From assembly GCA_023614405.1 (NCBI GenBank), contig CM042694.1, positions 86,845,285 to 86,909,284 of the forward strand: a stretch of 64,000 nt of DNA, given 5' to 3'. The stretch is from Avena insularis (taxonomy: Eukaryota > Streptophyta > Magnoliopsida > Poales > Poaceae). This document shows, piece after piece, positions 23,701 through 35,985 of this stretch. Position 1 is the stretch's first letter. Each line of letters starts with the position of its first letter. The notes under the pieces are model-generated. The model did no database searches, was not told where the DNA came from, and was given only the letters and a program-made list of their open reading frames with translations. The position numbers and the translations under genes are program-made.

Positions 23701-24768
23701 ACGACGAGCGGTGGCTGTGAGGCGTTGGGCGGCCAGCAGGGGTGTCTGGGGTGTTCTCCAGGTCGAGGCGGAGCGGCGGGAGCGGGCTGTGGCCAAGGGG
23801 CGGGCTGTGCGAGCGGGGACAGGGCGTGCTCTGGGGGTGGCGTCAACATGCTCGACCGACTCCGGGTGCGGCGGTTCCTAGCCGCTCTGCCCTCTGTCTC
23901 TGGCCTGGGGCTGGTTGGGCGGTGGAGGTGGACCACAGGCAACTTGCTAGACATGGTGAGAGAGGCTGGAGAGGGCGGCTGCTGCGAGTGCACGGTGGGC
24001 CGGCGAGAGAGGGCTCGACATGGCAGTGAAGTGCAGCTAGGGGTTAGGGAAGAGGCTGGGGTTGGTCTGGTCAGGCTTGAGGGGGACAAAGATGATCAAA
24101 GCACATTGCAATTGCTAGACAAAATCAACCCAAAACAGTATTAGTTAGGCCAATATGATCTTGCCAGCAATGTGTTTGATGAAATGGCCGCAAGAGAAAA
24201 AGTTTTGAATTTTGGTTTCAAAATTTCTGAGTGATATCCACTAGTGCTAGGTAGTCTCTGGTTGCAAGGGTTTTGAAAGTGGAGCTCAAATAGATGGGTT
24301 TTGAAATAGGGGTGATCTATGCATATGCATTAGATTCAATTTTTAAATGCCAATTAAAATAAGTAAAAGAATGTTTTTAGCAGATCAAAAGGTGGGCCTT
24401 GGTACCTCATCATGTGTACTAGTAAGGGGTGCAAAGATCAAGAATTGTTTCTATTAAGTTTTGAGTACTAGGAATAGCCAAAGTAGGCATGAGAGTTAAA
24501 TTTGCCAAAATGACCATTCCTCCTTTTTAATTCTTTTTTATTTGATTTTCTTTAGGAAAAGTTTGGGAATGATGTAGATGATGTCTAAATCACCTACGAA
24601 ACATTTTACAAGCATTGGATCATTCAATCATGACAATTCAAACAACTCCTATTTTAAATGCACACATATATGAATGCTTTCATTTTAAATTTGAAAAAAG
24701 TTTTTGTTAACCCTATTTTTGGATGATTTTATCTTGATAACCTTGGATTTGAGTTTTGGGATGTTACA
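20789..24768 (-). repeat. 3' LTR of the Tekay-like element (left copy)
   Basis: 3,980 bp. Most 60-base lines differ from the right LTR at zero to three positions. Larger differences are a longer TTC repeat (22306-22340), a ~30-base insertion near 24413-24440, and several small indels in the GC-rich part around 23070-23400. Confidence 0.95.
23510..23517 (-). promoter_or_regulatory. LTR TATA box (left LTR)
   Basis: TATAAAAG on the minus strand, about 1.25 kb inside the U3 end, upstream of a GC-rich transcribed leader. The same motif is at the matching place in the right LTR. Confidence 0.6.
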
Positions 24769-24784
24769 AACCTTCCCCCCTTAA
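24769..24784 (-). other. Polypurine tract
   Basis: Minus strand TTAAGGGGGGAAGGTT immediately before the 3' LTR start TGTAACATCCC; the plus-strand priming site. Confidence 0.85.
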
Positions 24785-24816
24785 ACAAAATCTTGTCCCG
24801 GGATTTACAAAGAAAA

Positions 24817-27800
24817 CTAGGAACTAAAGAGATCTGGGAACTCTGTTCTAATGTAATCTTCGCGCTCCCAAATAGCTTCCTCCTCGGTATGGTTGCTCCA
24901 CTGAATCTTGAGAAACTTGATACTCCTGGTCCTGGTGGTCCTGTAGGCTTATTCTAAGATACGGATGGGCACTTCCCGATAGGTCAGGTCATTGTTGATT
25001 TCCATAGCTCTGTGATCGATGTTCTTGAAAACTTCCATCTTCTCAGGCACTTCCAAGCATTTGCGAAGTAACGAGATATGGAACACATTGTGGATGGATG
25101 ACATCTCTTCAGGCAGTTCCAGTTGATATGATACTTTTCCTCGGTGGTTCAGAATCTTGAAAGGTTCGATATATCTGGGATCTAACTTTCCCTTCAGACT
25201 AAAGCGTTGAGTTCCCTTCAATGGTGAAACCTTGAGATATACAAAATCTCCGACATTTAAAGTCAGGTCTCTCCTTATCTTGTCAGCATAGCTCTTCTGT
25301 CTGGATTGGGCGGTCTTGAGGTGCTCACGGACTTTGTGAACTTTCTCTTCTGCTTTTCAGAGAATGTCGGGTCCAAAGATCTGACTCTCTCCTACTTACG
25401 ACCAATTCAAAGGGGTACGACACTTTCTTCCATATAGGAATTCAAATGGTGCCATCTGCAAACTAGCTTGATAATTGTTGTTATATGAGAATTCTGCGAA
25501 AGGTAGGTAGTCTTCCCATTTTGATCCGTATTCCAACACACAAGCTCCAAGCATATCCTCCAAGATCTGGTTGACTCTCTCAGTTTGTCCATCTGTTTGC
25601 GGGTGATACGCGGTGCTGAAGTTCAACTTGGTTCCTAAACCTTCTTGAACTTTCTGCCAAAATCTTGAAGTAAACTGGGTTCCTCGATCTGAGACGATGG
25701 TCTTGGGGGTTCCATGCAGACTAACAATCCTAGCAATATACAGCTCTGCTAGTTTTGCACTCTGGTAGGTAGTCTTGACAGGTATGAAGTGGGCTACCTT
25801 GGACAATCTCTCAACAATGACCCAGATTGAGTCATTTCCCCTACTAGAAGTAGGCAAACCGGTGATAAAGTCCATTCCAACGGAATCCCATTTCCATTTC
25901 GAAATCTGCAATGGTTGCAATAGTCCTGCAGGTCTCTGATGCTCTGCTTTGACTCTTTGACAGATGTCACATTTGGCGATGTAGCTTCCGATTTCTCTCT
26001 TCATCTTGTGCCACCAAAATTGCTCTTTCAAATCCTGATACATCTTTGTTCCTCCGGGGTGGATAGAATAAAGAGTATCATGAGCTTCCTTCATGATAAT
26101 TTCCTTCAGCTCCGAATCTGCTGGCACATAGATACGTCCTTTGTACCACAGTACTCCTTCTTCATCTTCGGTGAATCCAGGTACCTTGCCTGTACCAATA
26201 CGGCGTTTGATTCCGTCGATACTTTCATTCCCCTTCTGGGCTTCCTTGATTTGGCTAATCAAAGTGGGTTGAAGTTCAATGCTAGCTAGGAATCCTTTGC
26301 TAACTAACTCAGTCCTGAACTGCTCCAACTCCTCATACAAACTTGGTTGCTTCTCTTTGATCATGGTGTTAAGCCTACACGACAATCTGCTAAGAGCATC
26401 CGCTACCACATTGGCTTTGCCGGGGTGATAGTGAATGTCAAGGTCATAATCCTTGATTACCTCTATCCATCTCCTTTGCCTCATATTCAGCTCCTTCTGG
26501 GTGAAGATATACTTCAAGATCTTATGATCTGAGTAAATCTCTCAGCGATTACCCATCAAATAATGACGCCATGTCTTCAATGCTAGAACCACATCTGCTA
26601 GCTCAGGATCATGGGTCGGATAGTTCTGCTCATGTTGCTTCAATTGTCGAGACAGATACGCGATGACTTTGCCTTCTTGCATCAATACACATCCTAGGCC
26701 AATCTTGGATGCATCACAATACACATCAAACGGCTTCTTGATGTTTGGCATGATCAAAATTGGGGCTGATATCAATTTCTTCTTCAGCTCACAGGCGGCT
26801 TCACATTTGTCTGTCCATTCAAACTTCTTGTCCTTCTTCAACAATTGGGTCATTGGTCGGGCTATGCTCGAGAATCCTTCTACTAACTTGCGGTAATATC
26901 CTGCTAATCCGAGAAATAAACGAACTTGGGTTTGATTGGTTGGGGCTTCCCATTCCTCGACACCTTTGATCTTGGTGGGATCAACAGAGACTCCTCCGGC
27001 AGACACAATATGTCCTAGGAATCCTACTTCTTTCAGCCAAAACTCACACTTGCTGAACTTGGCATATAATTGATGCTCTCTCAGGGTTTCTAGGATGATT
27101 CTCAGATGTTGCTCATGCTCTTCTTCTGACTTGGAGTAGATAAGGATGTCATCGATAAACACAACTACAAACTTATCTAGGAAATTCATAAAGATCTTAT
27201 TCATTAGATTCATGAAATAAGCAGGGGCATTGGTTAATCCAAAAGACATAATCGTATACTCGTATAAACCATAGCGAGTAGTAAAGGCGGTCTTTGGAAT
27301 ATCCATTGCACGAATCTTAAGTTGGTGATAACCAGTCCTAAGATCAATCTTTGAGAATACCTGAGCTCCAGTCAACTAATCAAATAGATCCTCTATCTTT
27401 GGCATGGGGTACTTGTTCTTGTTGGTGACACCATTCAACTTTCTGTAATCTGTACACAGACGATTGCCTCCATCTTTCTTGTCGACGAATAACACTGGTG
27501 ATCTCCATGGCGATGCGCTTGGCTGAATCAAGCCTATTGCTAACATGGCATCCAACTACTTGTTCAGTTCCACTAACTCTGTGGGGTTCATGGTATAGGG
27601 TCTCTGGGCTATAGGTCTGGTTCCGGGGATTAGTTCGATAATGAACTCAATATCCCTATCCGGGGGCATACCTGGCAATTCATCTGGGAATATGTCGGGG
27701 TATTCACAGACTACTCTGACCTGGTCAATGGTGGGCAGGGCTACACTCTTGTTGCACTTGAATTGACGGGGTAAGGTTTCAGAGATATGCTCTACTGTTA

Positions 27801-28306
27801 CTCCAGAACTACTGGTCATGGTGATGGCTTTCTTAGCACAGTCTATTAGTCCTTTATGCCTTAACATCTAGTCCATACCTAGTACTACTTCCAATACTTT
27901 GGTTCCAAGTACAATTAGGTTGGCATAAAAATCTATCCCATGTATTCTGATAGGTACATTGTTTGCAAATTTTTCTAGCTTTTGTTGTTGAACCGGGGAT
28001 TTGAACTATCATGACATGCTTCAGGTTGGTTGGGTGAATCTTACTAGTGCATACAAATTCTTCGGTGACAAATGAATGCAATGCTCCAGAATCAAACGAT
28101 ACTCTTGCTAAAACTGAGTTGACAGAAAACATATCCAGCACTACATCTGGCGCTTCCTGGGCTTCTTCTGCGTTCATGTGGAAGAGACGACCGTTGCGGT
28201 TGTGAGGGTTCCCTGGGGCAAATCTCCTTCCTGGTTGAACACGACGCTGCTGCTGAGCTGGGGCATTCACAAGGGGCATTGGCGGCAGTCTTCTTGGGAC
28301 ACTCAT
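24817..28306 (-). pseudogene. Tekay-like pol (protease, RT, RNase H, integrase, chromodomain)
   Basis: Protease near 28100: VSFDSGALHSFV (D-S-G-A). After a frameshift near 27980 one frame runs from 27867 to 24817. It contains PDELPGMPPDRDIEF; the RT finger and palm ([48 protein letters not shown] with the F-I-D-D catalytic motif, [10 protein letters not shown]); RNase H ([18 protein letters not shown], then DALSRL); integrase zinc and core regions ([74 protein letters not shown]); GDFVYLKVSPLKG; HISLLRKCL; and a chromodomain-like end (IQWSNHTEEEAIWERED). Stops lie at 27556, about 27376, 26542, 25396, about 25361 and 24949. Product would have been reverse transcriptase and integrase; this copy cannot make them. 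Confidence 0.93.
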
Positions 28307-29335
28307 TGGAGTAGTGACCCTTCACTCCACACTCGAAACAAGTGATCTGGGACTTGTCCTTGACTGCGACGAGCCTGATATTCTGCCAGTTCTGGTGCGA
28401 TGTTGTTGTTATTGTTGCTCTTGGGAGGGGCACGGTTGAAATTGTTGGCATTACGGGAGTTGTGATTGTTTCCTCCGGACTTCACATTACCTCCGCTACG
28501 GTTGGGGTAGCTTGGGCGATAATTTTGGGGTCGGTTGTTCCTTGGTGCATATCCTAATGAGGGGTTAGGACGGTACTTCTGGTGACTACTGGATCCAGAC
28601 TGCTGCATCATACGACGCTTGCGGTTGTCGTTTGCCTGGTTAATATTCCCTTCCATCTGAATGGCAGAGTCGACTAGCTCTTCGAGATCATCGAAACGGA
28701 TGTTGACGAGGATAGTCTACATCTCATCATGCAGTCTGTTTAAGAATCTCTCCTTCTTCTTGGCCTCCGTGTTGATCTCATCCGGTGCATATCTGGCAAG
28801 TGACAAGAATCTGTCACGGTACTCCACCACAGTCCTTCTTCCTTGCTTCAATTCGCGGAATTCATCTCTCATCATGTTGATAAGACCTTGCGGCAGGTGG
28901 GTGCGGCTGAACTTGACCTTGAATGCTTTCCAGGTCATCACTTGACCATGGTTCATATTGCGGATGCTATTCCACCAAGCTCTTGCATCTCCCACCAGAT
29001 AGTGGGTGGCGAAGAGAACTTTCTCATTCTCATCAACTCTGGCAACCTCTAAGTTGTTTTCCATGGTCTGTAACCAGATCCTTGACATCTAATGGGTTTT
29101 CAGATTGGTTAAAGATTGGGGGATTGGTGTTCTGAAAGTTTTTGAGTTTGGATCCTTGGTGATCCTAATTTCCATGTCCTTGGTTGTTGAGAGCCATTTG
29201 GGCGATCTGCTGCAATGTTGCTAAGTTGGCTTGACGCTCGGCCTTGCTTGCTTCACGGTCCGTGATGAGATTCTGCAAGATCTGCAGCATTGGGTCTTGC
29301 GACGAGCTTCTCCCTCCTTAGTTCCCACGAGTCAT
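28092..29335 (-). pseudogene. Tekay-like gag with CCHC zinc knuckle
   Basis: ATG at 29335 (minus) opens the N-terminal part (LQNLITDREASKAERQANLA) with two in-frame stops, then a frameshift near 29080. Capsid region 29088-28717: FATHYLVGDARAWWNSIRNM, WKAFKVKFSRTHLP, MRDEFRELKQGRRTVVEYRD, typical retrotransposon gag. It is followed by a basic, Asn/Arg-rich segment (28656-28440) and the knuckle CFECGVKGHYSNEC (C-x2-C-x4-H-x4-C) at about 28345-28304. A frameshift then leads into protease. The encoded protein would form the particle; this copy is broken. Confidence 0.9.
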
Positions 29336-29584
29336 CTGAAGATTGAGATAGATATAGGGGTAAGAGGGAAGTTCTAAGGTTCATGGTTTTGGGTTTTTCA
29401 AATCTAAAACTTTGAGTTAAACTCAGGTTTTTCAACTAACTTCATTTTCATTCATGCAAGCAAGTACACGATACAACACACACCACAACAATCAAAGGGG
29501 AAAACAGATGGTTTGAAGAACCATTCTACAAGCTATGATACAATGAGATGATACATCTCATGCTACGACAGTGCTCTAGTGCAT

Positions 29585-30355
29585 CTACTCATCTTCGATG
29601 AAGTCGGAGTCTTCATTGTCAGTGTAGAAGTCCACAGCATCCTCCTCCAGAAAGTCATCATCGTTGCTGAGGTAAGAATCCATATCTCCCTGGATGTCTT
29701 CACCCTCATCTTCTTCTTCCTTGGCGGCAAGCTAAGCTTCCTGCTCCTTGACGGTCTTCTCGAGGTCGGCCACCTTCTTGCAAAGACGGGCGATGGTGCG
29801 ATCCTTCTTTGCCTTTGGCGACAAAGAGGCCGGCGATCTTGGACGGCGGTCACGAAAAGTCTGGGCCTTCTGGTTGGAAATGGCACGGTTCTAGTTGGCT
29901 AACTCCCTGGCATTGTCCAGCTCCTGCTGTCTGTCATGAAGCAAGAAGTCAAGGTTCTCCACTTGACGCGTCAACTCTGGGTGACTTGGCATCTCCATCG
30001 GCATTCCCATGAAGTCACGTCTTGCATAGTGTGCAAAACGGGTTCCTTGGATCTTGTTGACGCTGAGGGCACATAGACGTGCGAGAGCTTCATGCATTGC
30101 CCTGGCTAATCCATCTAGCCAGTTGTTCTCTCTCACGGAGAACTGAATTCTCCCAGAAGTTGGTGCTTCGATGCTTCCTCGAAGATCCACGGTGACTAGC
30201 CACTGTAGGTCTCCTCCTGGGGGTCCTGGAAGTTGAGCTCCAAGAAACTCCGGATGTGGGTGTCCCAGTAACTCCGATAGTGAATCCAGATCCCTCTCGA
30301 AGATCAGCTGACCTCCGTTTCCCAGGTGGTAAAACTTGCTGAACTGAGTCTCCAT
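29585..30355 (-). pseudogene. Leader ORF between primer site and gag
   Basis: ATG at 30355 opens METQFSKFYHLGNGGQLIF and reads about 255 codons to TAG at 29585. In-frame TAGs occur after ELAN (about 29891) and after KEQEA (about 29735). The N-terminal part contains GGDLQWLVTVDLRGSIEAPT and WLDGLARAMHEALARLC; the middle is basic and coiled-coil-like (IARLCKKVADLEKTVKEQEA); the end is strongly acidic (SNDDDFLEEDAVDFYTDNED). It lies about 220 bases after the primer site and about 250 before gag. The reading frame is consistent through both stops, which suggests a formerly real protein. No function recognised. Confidence 0.6.
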
Positions 30356-30570
30356 CTACAAGGATTAAGGATGAGGAAGTTAATGAAGTGATCAAGTGTG
30401 TCCAATTTTAAGAAGTAATGTAAAAAAATTGAGGAACATGAATTTTTGAGAAAGAATGAGTTCACAAGGGTAAGAGGGGAAATATTTTTTCATAAATACT
30501 CACTTTGGTTTTGAAGCTAAGTTTTTGGTTTGGACGTCCATTCTAACTAGGGTCTCCTATGGTCAAGATG

Positions 30571-30582
30571 GCTCTGATACCA
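30571..30582 (-). other. Primer binding site, tRNA-iMet type
   Basis: Minus strand TGGTATCAGAGC, three bases from the right LTR. This matches the 3' end of initiator tRNA-Met, the standard primer of chromoviruses. Confidence 0.92.
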
Positions 30583-30585
30583 ACT

Positions 30586-33500
30586 TGTCAACACCCGGAT
30601 TTTTAATCCCAGATGCCCGTTATGCCATACCTCGCAATCCCAGGATTACCATTTTTACGAGACATAACGGATTGGATATCACAGTACATCATCCATTACA
30701 TACCATACATAAGGTTTTACACAAATAAGGATCTCATGATCCAGTCTTTAATACAACAAGCAGCGGAAATAAAAGATAAGCGTAGCAGTGGGGTCCATCT
30801 TCAGGGGCACATGCAATACTAACAAAGGCAAATAGTCCTAGTTATCATAGCCGTCGTGCTGACCATCATCTTGATAATCTCCTTCATAGTCTAGCCATGA
30901 TAATAGCCAGGGACAAAAGCCATGAGTACTCTTTAAGTACTCGCAAACTACTATTAACATGTACTATAGTTCTAAGTCAAAGTGCTAAATCCAAGTTTAA
31001 CTATCAAGTTAAGTTTGAAACCTAAGCTGAGTTCAGAAGCAAAGAAAGATAAAGTAAAGTTCTAAAATCACTTAAGTTGGGAAGCTATTATCATCAACAC
31101 AACCCTGTTGTGGTCAAGTCAAAGTTCATCATTCATTTCAAGTTATTTAGAAAACATCTAACAACGAAACAGTATGGCCATTCCAACTGTCCATAACATG
31201 ACAGCTATTCGAATAGTTTGACACTCTGTAGAGGTGGTACACTTTCACCACAAGATTCGATACATCTGTCAGGGGTAACCCTGAATCATCATACTTAGTA
31301 TGCAGATAATCAAACATAACCTTCCCTTTACACACCCTAGTATAAGCACCTCTCCTATGAGCATGGCCTCCCAACCATGACAATCAGTCATCTTGGGCAC
31401 TGCATAGGTGGACAACATTGAGAGGTAGCCTCAGCTCAAACCTCTCCCGTGAGGGAACTAATACTAATGCATATAAATTTCCAGCTAAGCCTTACCCAAT
31501 TCAGGTAGTGTGGTTGTACGGTAAATTTGGAATGGTATCGCATCCGAATCCAACCATCAGTTTTATAAAAGGGTTAAGGCTCATGCCTCAATATTTCCAT
31601 CATCCTCAATCATTTGTGTTTCTCAACACATGTCAAAACATCTCAATAGAATGACTCATCATTCCAAGGTTTTCATAATTCATTTTCACCAAGTGTTCCC
31701 ATCTAAAGTGACTCAAGTTTTTGATCTACTCTAAAATACTAAGTTAAGAGTGTTCACTAAAGTGGAAGGATGGGATCAATCTCATGCCATAAAATGACAT
31801 CTAAAGGTTTATAAGTAGGTCAAGTTTTATACTTTTTATGCTACCTTCAACACAAGTAAAGATCTTTGTGTACTAAGGGGAGTAAAACTTGTAAGTAAGA
31901 CTTGGGGTACTAATAGTCAAAAGGGTGTGATCAAAGCATGCTTAAGGCATCTTTGCTAAACCATCTAGATTGATTCTAGTTTGCTAAGTACTACACTTGC
32001 AAGTACTAACTTGCATGGGTTAATCTGGGATAGTGCTAGCTTGCTAAGGGTAGCTTGTACTGTTAATGGTGGCTTGCCTTGGTTGGTGCAGTGGTTGAAG
32101 TTTTCTTCTTCTTCTTCTTGGTAGAACTCCTCCTCCTCGAAAGCTTGGTCGGTACTAGCGTCTATAAATACATAGGGAGTGCACAATCACCAAACAATAC
32201 TTAACTAGGCTAAGTAGCATTCTAAAACACACATTTGATGATCTATTATCATCACAAACCTCACAAGTTTTAATTCAATAGTTTCATCCTTTTTATTTTA
32301 GAAAAGTAATTTCTACTCATTGAAATATTAACTAAAATTTAATTTTCACCACAAAAATATGGGATCATGTGGACACATGTCCTCACCACATATTCTAACA
32401 TATGCGAATGAGATTTAAAGGTTGGATCAATATTACTTTAGTTTAACTTTATTATTTAATGATTTAAAGTGACTAGAAATGCCTATATAGCATTATTTTG
32501 GTACTAGTCCAAAGTCACTGCATGTAAACCTTAATATTATTACATATTTAGATATATATCATGAAATGTGATTTTTGAGAGTTGCAATCAACTCAAAAGC
32601 TAACTTGGTTGATTTTATAAAAATGTTGCAAGTTGCAAAAGCTTCTGTCTTCTTATTTTTATTAGGAGAGATCTATAACTCTAATTGAATTAAATCCAAC
32701 GGGCTTGGGTAGATCATCTTAATACCTTTCAGATAAAATTTGTTTCATGCTATTTGGATTTGTCAAACTCACAGAATTGAATTTTGAAATAGTGGACAAA
32801 AACTAGATTTAACTAAAAAGAAAAATCCAGATTTGAATGGGTGGGCTAGCGGGAAAAGAAATGGGCCGGCCCAGTGGCGCTCCGCGGCGCGGGGCTCAGC
32901 TGACAGGGGGTCCCGCATGTGAGCGGCACTTAAAACGCGAAACGGTACGCGCGCTGTGGGTCATGCGATTAGAATAGGAATCTACGACTGAGGGTCGTCG
33001 TCGATGACGAACAGGTCGCCGACGAGCTCGAACCCTAGCGGCTCGGTGGGGGTCTACTGGGGGCATACCAGGGCTCCAGCAGGGTCAGCGAGGCGGGCGA
33101 ACAACGTGGAAGATGACGGCGAGGCGAGGCGCGGTTGCGGCGGAGCTTGGGGTGGTCGCAATCAACGGCGCCCTTCTCCTCCTGCTGCGGCTGCTCCGGC
33201 TCCAATTCCGACGAGGCAGAGCTCGCCGTGCTCCGGCTAGAGGTGGGTGAGGTTCAGAGAGGTGAGGGGAGTGGAATGGTGTGGAGAGAAGAGGCTGGGG
33301 AGGGCTCCTTTTATAGGCCCGACAGTGAGACCGAGCAGGATGGGCATTCGACGGTGGCGACATGGCTACGGCGGGGTAGAGGCATGGCTGGGGGTGGTGA
33401 TCGATGTGTGGTTCCCTGGCGGTTCTCTAGAACTTGAATGCGAGCGTAGGGGCGGTGGCACGCGGTCTGGGCGAGGTGGCGCTCTAAGAGGCAGAGGCGG

Positions 33501-34545
33501 CGGTGTCCACGGCGAGCGGTGGCTGTGAGGCGTTGGGCGGCTAGCGGGGGTGTCTGGGGTGTTCTCCAGGTCGAGGCGGAGCGGCGGGCACGGGCTGTGG
33601 CCAAGGGGCGGTCTGTGCGAGCGGGGATAGGGCGTGCTCTGGGGGTAGCGTCGGCATGCTCGACCGACTCCGGGCGCGGCGGTTCCTGGCCGCTCTGCCC
33701 TCTGTCTCTGGCCTGGGGCTGGTTGGGCGGTGGAGGTGGACCACATGCAACTTGCTAGACATGGTGAGAGAGGCTGGAGAGGGCGGCTGCTGCGAGTGCA
33801 CGGTCGGCCGGCGAGAGAGGGCTCGGCATGGCGGTCTTGATCAGACTAGGGGTTAGGGAAGAGGCTGGGGTTGGTCTGGTCAGGCTTGAGGGGGACAAAG
33901 ATGATCAAAGAACATTGCAATTGCTAGACAAAATCAACCCAAAACAGTATTAGTTAGGCCAATATGATCTTGCCAGCAATGTGTTTGATGAAATGGCCGC
34001 AAGAGAAAAAGTTTTGAATTTTGGTTTCAAAATTTCTGAGTGATCTCCACTAGTGCTAGGTAGTCTCTGGTTGCAAGGGTTTTGAAAGTGGAGCTCAAAT
34101 AGATGGGTTTTGAAATAGGGGTGATCTATGCATATGCATTAGATTCAATTTTTAAATGCAAATTAAAATAAGTAAAAGAATGTTTTTAGCAGATCAAAAG
34201 GTGGGCCTTGGTACCTCATGAATTATTTCTGTTAAGTTTTGAGTACTTGGAATAGCCAAAGTAGGCATGAGAGTTAAATTTGCCAAAATGACCATTCCTC
34301 CTTTTTATTCTTTTTGATTTAATTTTCTTTAGGAAAAGTTTGGGAATGATGTAGATGATGTTTAAATCACCTAAGAAACATTTTACAAGCATTGGATCAT
34401 TCAATCATGACAATTCAAACAACTCCTATTTTAAATGCACACATATATGAATGCTTTCATTTTAAATTTGAAAAAAGTTTTTGTTAACCCTATTTTTGGA
34501 TGATTTTATCTTGATAACCTTGGATTTGAGTTTTGGGATGTTACA
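30586..34545 (-). repeat. 5' LTR of the Tekay-like element (right copy)
   Basis: 3,960 bp. U3 lies at the right (34545 to about 33315) and is followed by the GC-rich R/U5 leader. Right-flank target duplication CTTGG is at 34546-34550. Confidence 0.95.
33308..33315 (-). promoter_or_regulatory. LTR TATA box (right, promoter LTR)
   Basis: TATAAAAG on the minus strand inside CCTATAAAAGGAGCCC; in this orientation it would drive the element transcript. Confidence 0.6.
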
Positions 34546-34550
34546 CTTGG

Positions 34551-35985
34551 TCAATTACTTGACTAAAAACATAGTTTGAACACACAGAAAGATGGCTATT
34601 TTCACAGCCATCGAGGACTCTCCCCTCACAGACTCTCCATGCTCGGTGATTTGTCAGTCCCTAGTCTTTGAGACTCGTTATGCTCTCCACTTGCAGCACT
34701 CAAGGATTCGCCACTCGCCATGCTCGAGAACTACCACTACTATTTTCAGAATATGCATCTCTAAAGAGCCTCAAGTTGCCTCTACAAGCCAACTCAAGCC
34801 TCGGGGACTACTGCTAGGCATATTGCTAAGCTAAGCATAAAGCAAGTCAACTCCAATCGGCGGACGACTCATCAAGTTTTCCTTTGTTTGGATCGGGGCT
34901 CGACAACAACATTGCCCCTGAGTGTGACATCTCTCCTGAGTCATTGTGCCCATGTGATCGTCACGGCGTGTACGTGTGGCTACACAACCGCGACTCGCCA
35001 ACCTCGCGGACCCGCCATGCACAAGGACTCGCCCTCGCGGACTCGCCACACTCGGGGACTCGCCATCGCGAACTCGCTGGCATAGACTCACCACGCTCGG
35101 GGAGTCACCATCGCGAACTCGTCATTGCGGACTCACCACTCTCGGGGACTCGCCCTCGCAGACTCTCTTATCGCGAACTCGCCCTCGCAGACTCGCCCTC
35201 ATGGATTCACCACGCTCGGGGACTCTCCCCTCTTGGACTCACCCTCACGAACTCGCCCATGCGGACTCACCCTCATGGACTCGCCATGCTCGGGGACTCT
35301 CCCCTCATGGACTCACCCTCGTGGACTCGCCCTCGCGGATTCGCCCTCATGGACTCTCCCCTCATGGACCCACCATGCTTGGGGACTCGCCCGCTACGTA
35401 CTCGCCATGCTCTGGGACTTAACCCTCACGGTTTGCCCATCGCGCATGTTCCACCTCGGCGACTTCATCATCAATGACTGCTACCCGTTAGCCCCTACTT
35501 CTACAATAACGTGACAATATTTTCACCGTGACTAGGAAGCCTCTACAATAGCAAGATAACAAGGCACCAGTCAAACTTCTCCAAGGAGTGACTCCGCCCA
35601 ATGGTGACTCGCTTGGAGCATCAACTCGCCTTGGTGAATGAACAACCTCATGAGCTATTCCTTTGTTTCATGAGCTCGCCAATGACTCACCATCGACTCC
35701 ATCCTGGAATCGCCTGCACCTATTCGGCGGCTTGAAGTCATCGGCTGAGTCCATGATGCGCTCGGGGACTACTGATGGGGGAATACCAGTCGGGGTATAC
35801 GCACGAAGCGGAGTCGCCAACTGGATCAAGCGAACTGAAGCCTAGCCGAAGGCCGATCGACTTGCTAAATACATAGACTAACGCATACTACACCCAGACG
35901 ACTCGCCGACTAGAGGCCCCAGATAGCGAATCCAATACTTAGCCCACTAAAACACTTGTAAACCCTAACTGGATACATATATAAA
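34551..35985 (+). mobile_element. Gypsy (possibly Tat-type) 3' region and LTR start, fragment
   Basis: Two phrases CTCGGGGACTACTG occur, at about 34800 and 35761; the second runs into TGATGGGGGAATACCAGTCG. A CTCGGGGACTAC tract just before a TG start is a common polypurine/LTR junction in Tat-type grass gypsy elements, so an LTR probably starts at 35773 and is truncated at about 35985. Between the two phrases lies a minisatellite. No pol sequence is present; the assignment rests on the junction motif only. Confidence 0.4.
34985..35450. repeat. GACTCGCC minisatellite with CTCGGGGACTC higher-order spacing
   Basis: A ~15-base core of the form GGACTCGCCCTCGCG is repeated with variants about 30 times. 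Every few cores the phrase CTCGGGGACTC (or one-base variants) appears, at about 35051, 35095, 35141, 35214, 35288 and 35377, showing a longer superimposed period of roughly 45 or 74 bases. Long Arg/Ser/Thr-rich frames here are repeat translations, not genes. Confidence 0.8.

Larger units (their letters stand above)
20789..34545 (-). mobile_element. Complete Tekay-like Ty3/gypsy chromovirus (13,757 bp)
   Basis: Two direct LTRs (20789-24768 and 30586-34545), each TGTCAACACCCGG...GGGATGTTACA on the plus strand, are flanked by identical CTTGG (20784-20788 and 34546-34550). Coding runs on the minus strand: tRNA-iMet primer site beside the right LTR, an extra leader ORF, gag with a CCHC knuckle, protease, RT, RNase H, integrase and a C-terminal chromodomain-like segment, then a polypurine tract at the left LTR. 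The order RT-RH-IN plus a chromodomain and multi-kb LTRs fits the Tekay/Del clade. All genes carry stops or frameshifts, so this copy is not autonomous. Confidence 0.95.

Noticed and set aside
23277..24144. GC-rich frames of 90-156 codons in the left Tekay-like LTR, with equivalents at 33085-33856
   Set aside because: They lie in the GC-rich LTR leader on both strands, are not kept in frame between the two LTR copies and show no domain.
34884..35514. Long Arg/Ser/Thr/Pro-rich frames on the plus strand (up to 197 codons)
   Set aside because: They are translations of the GACTCGCC minisatellite, open in more than one frame.
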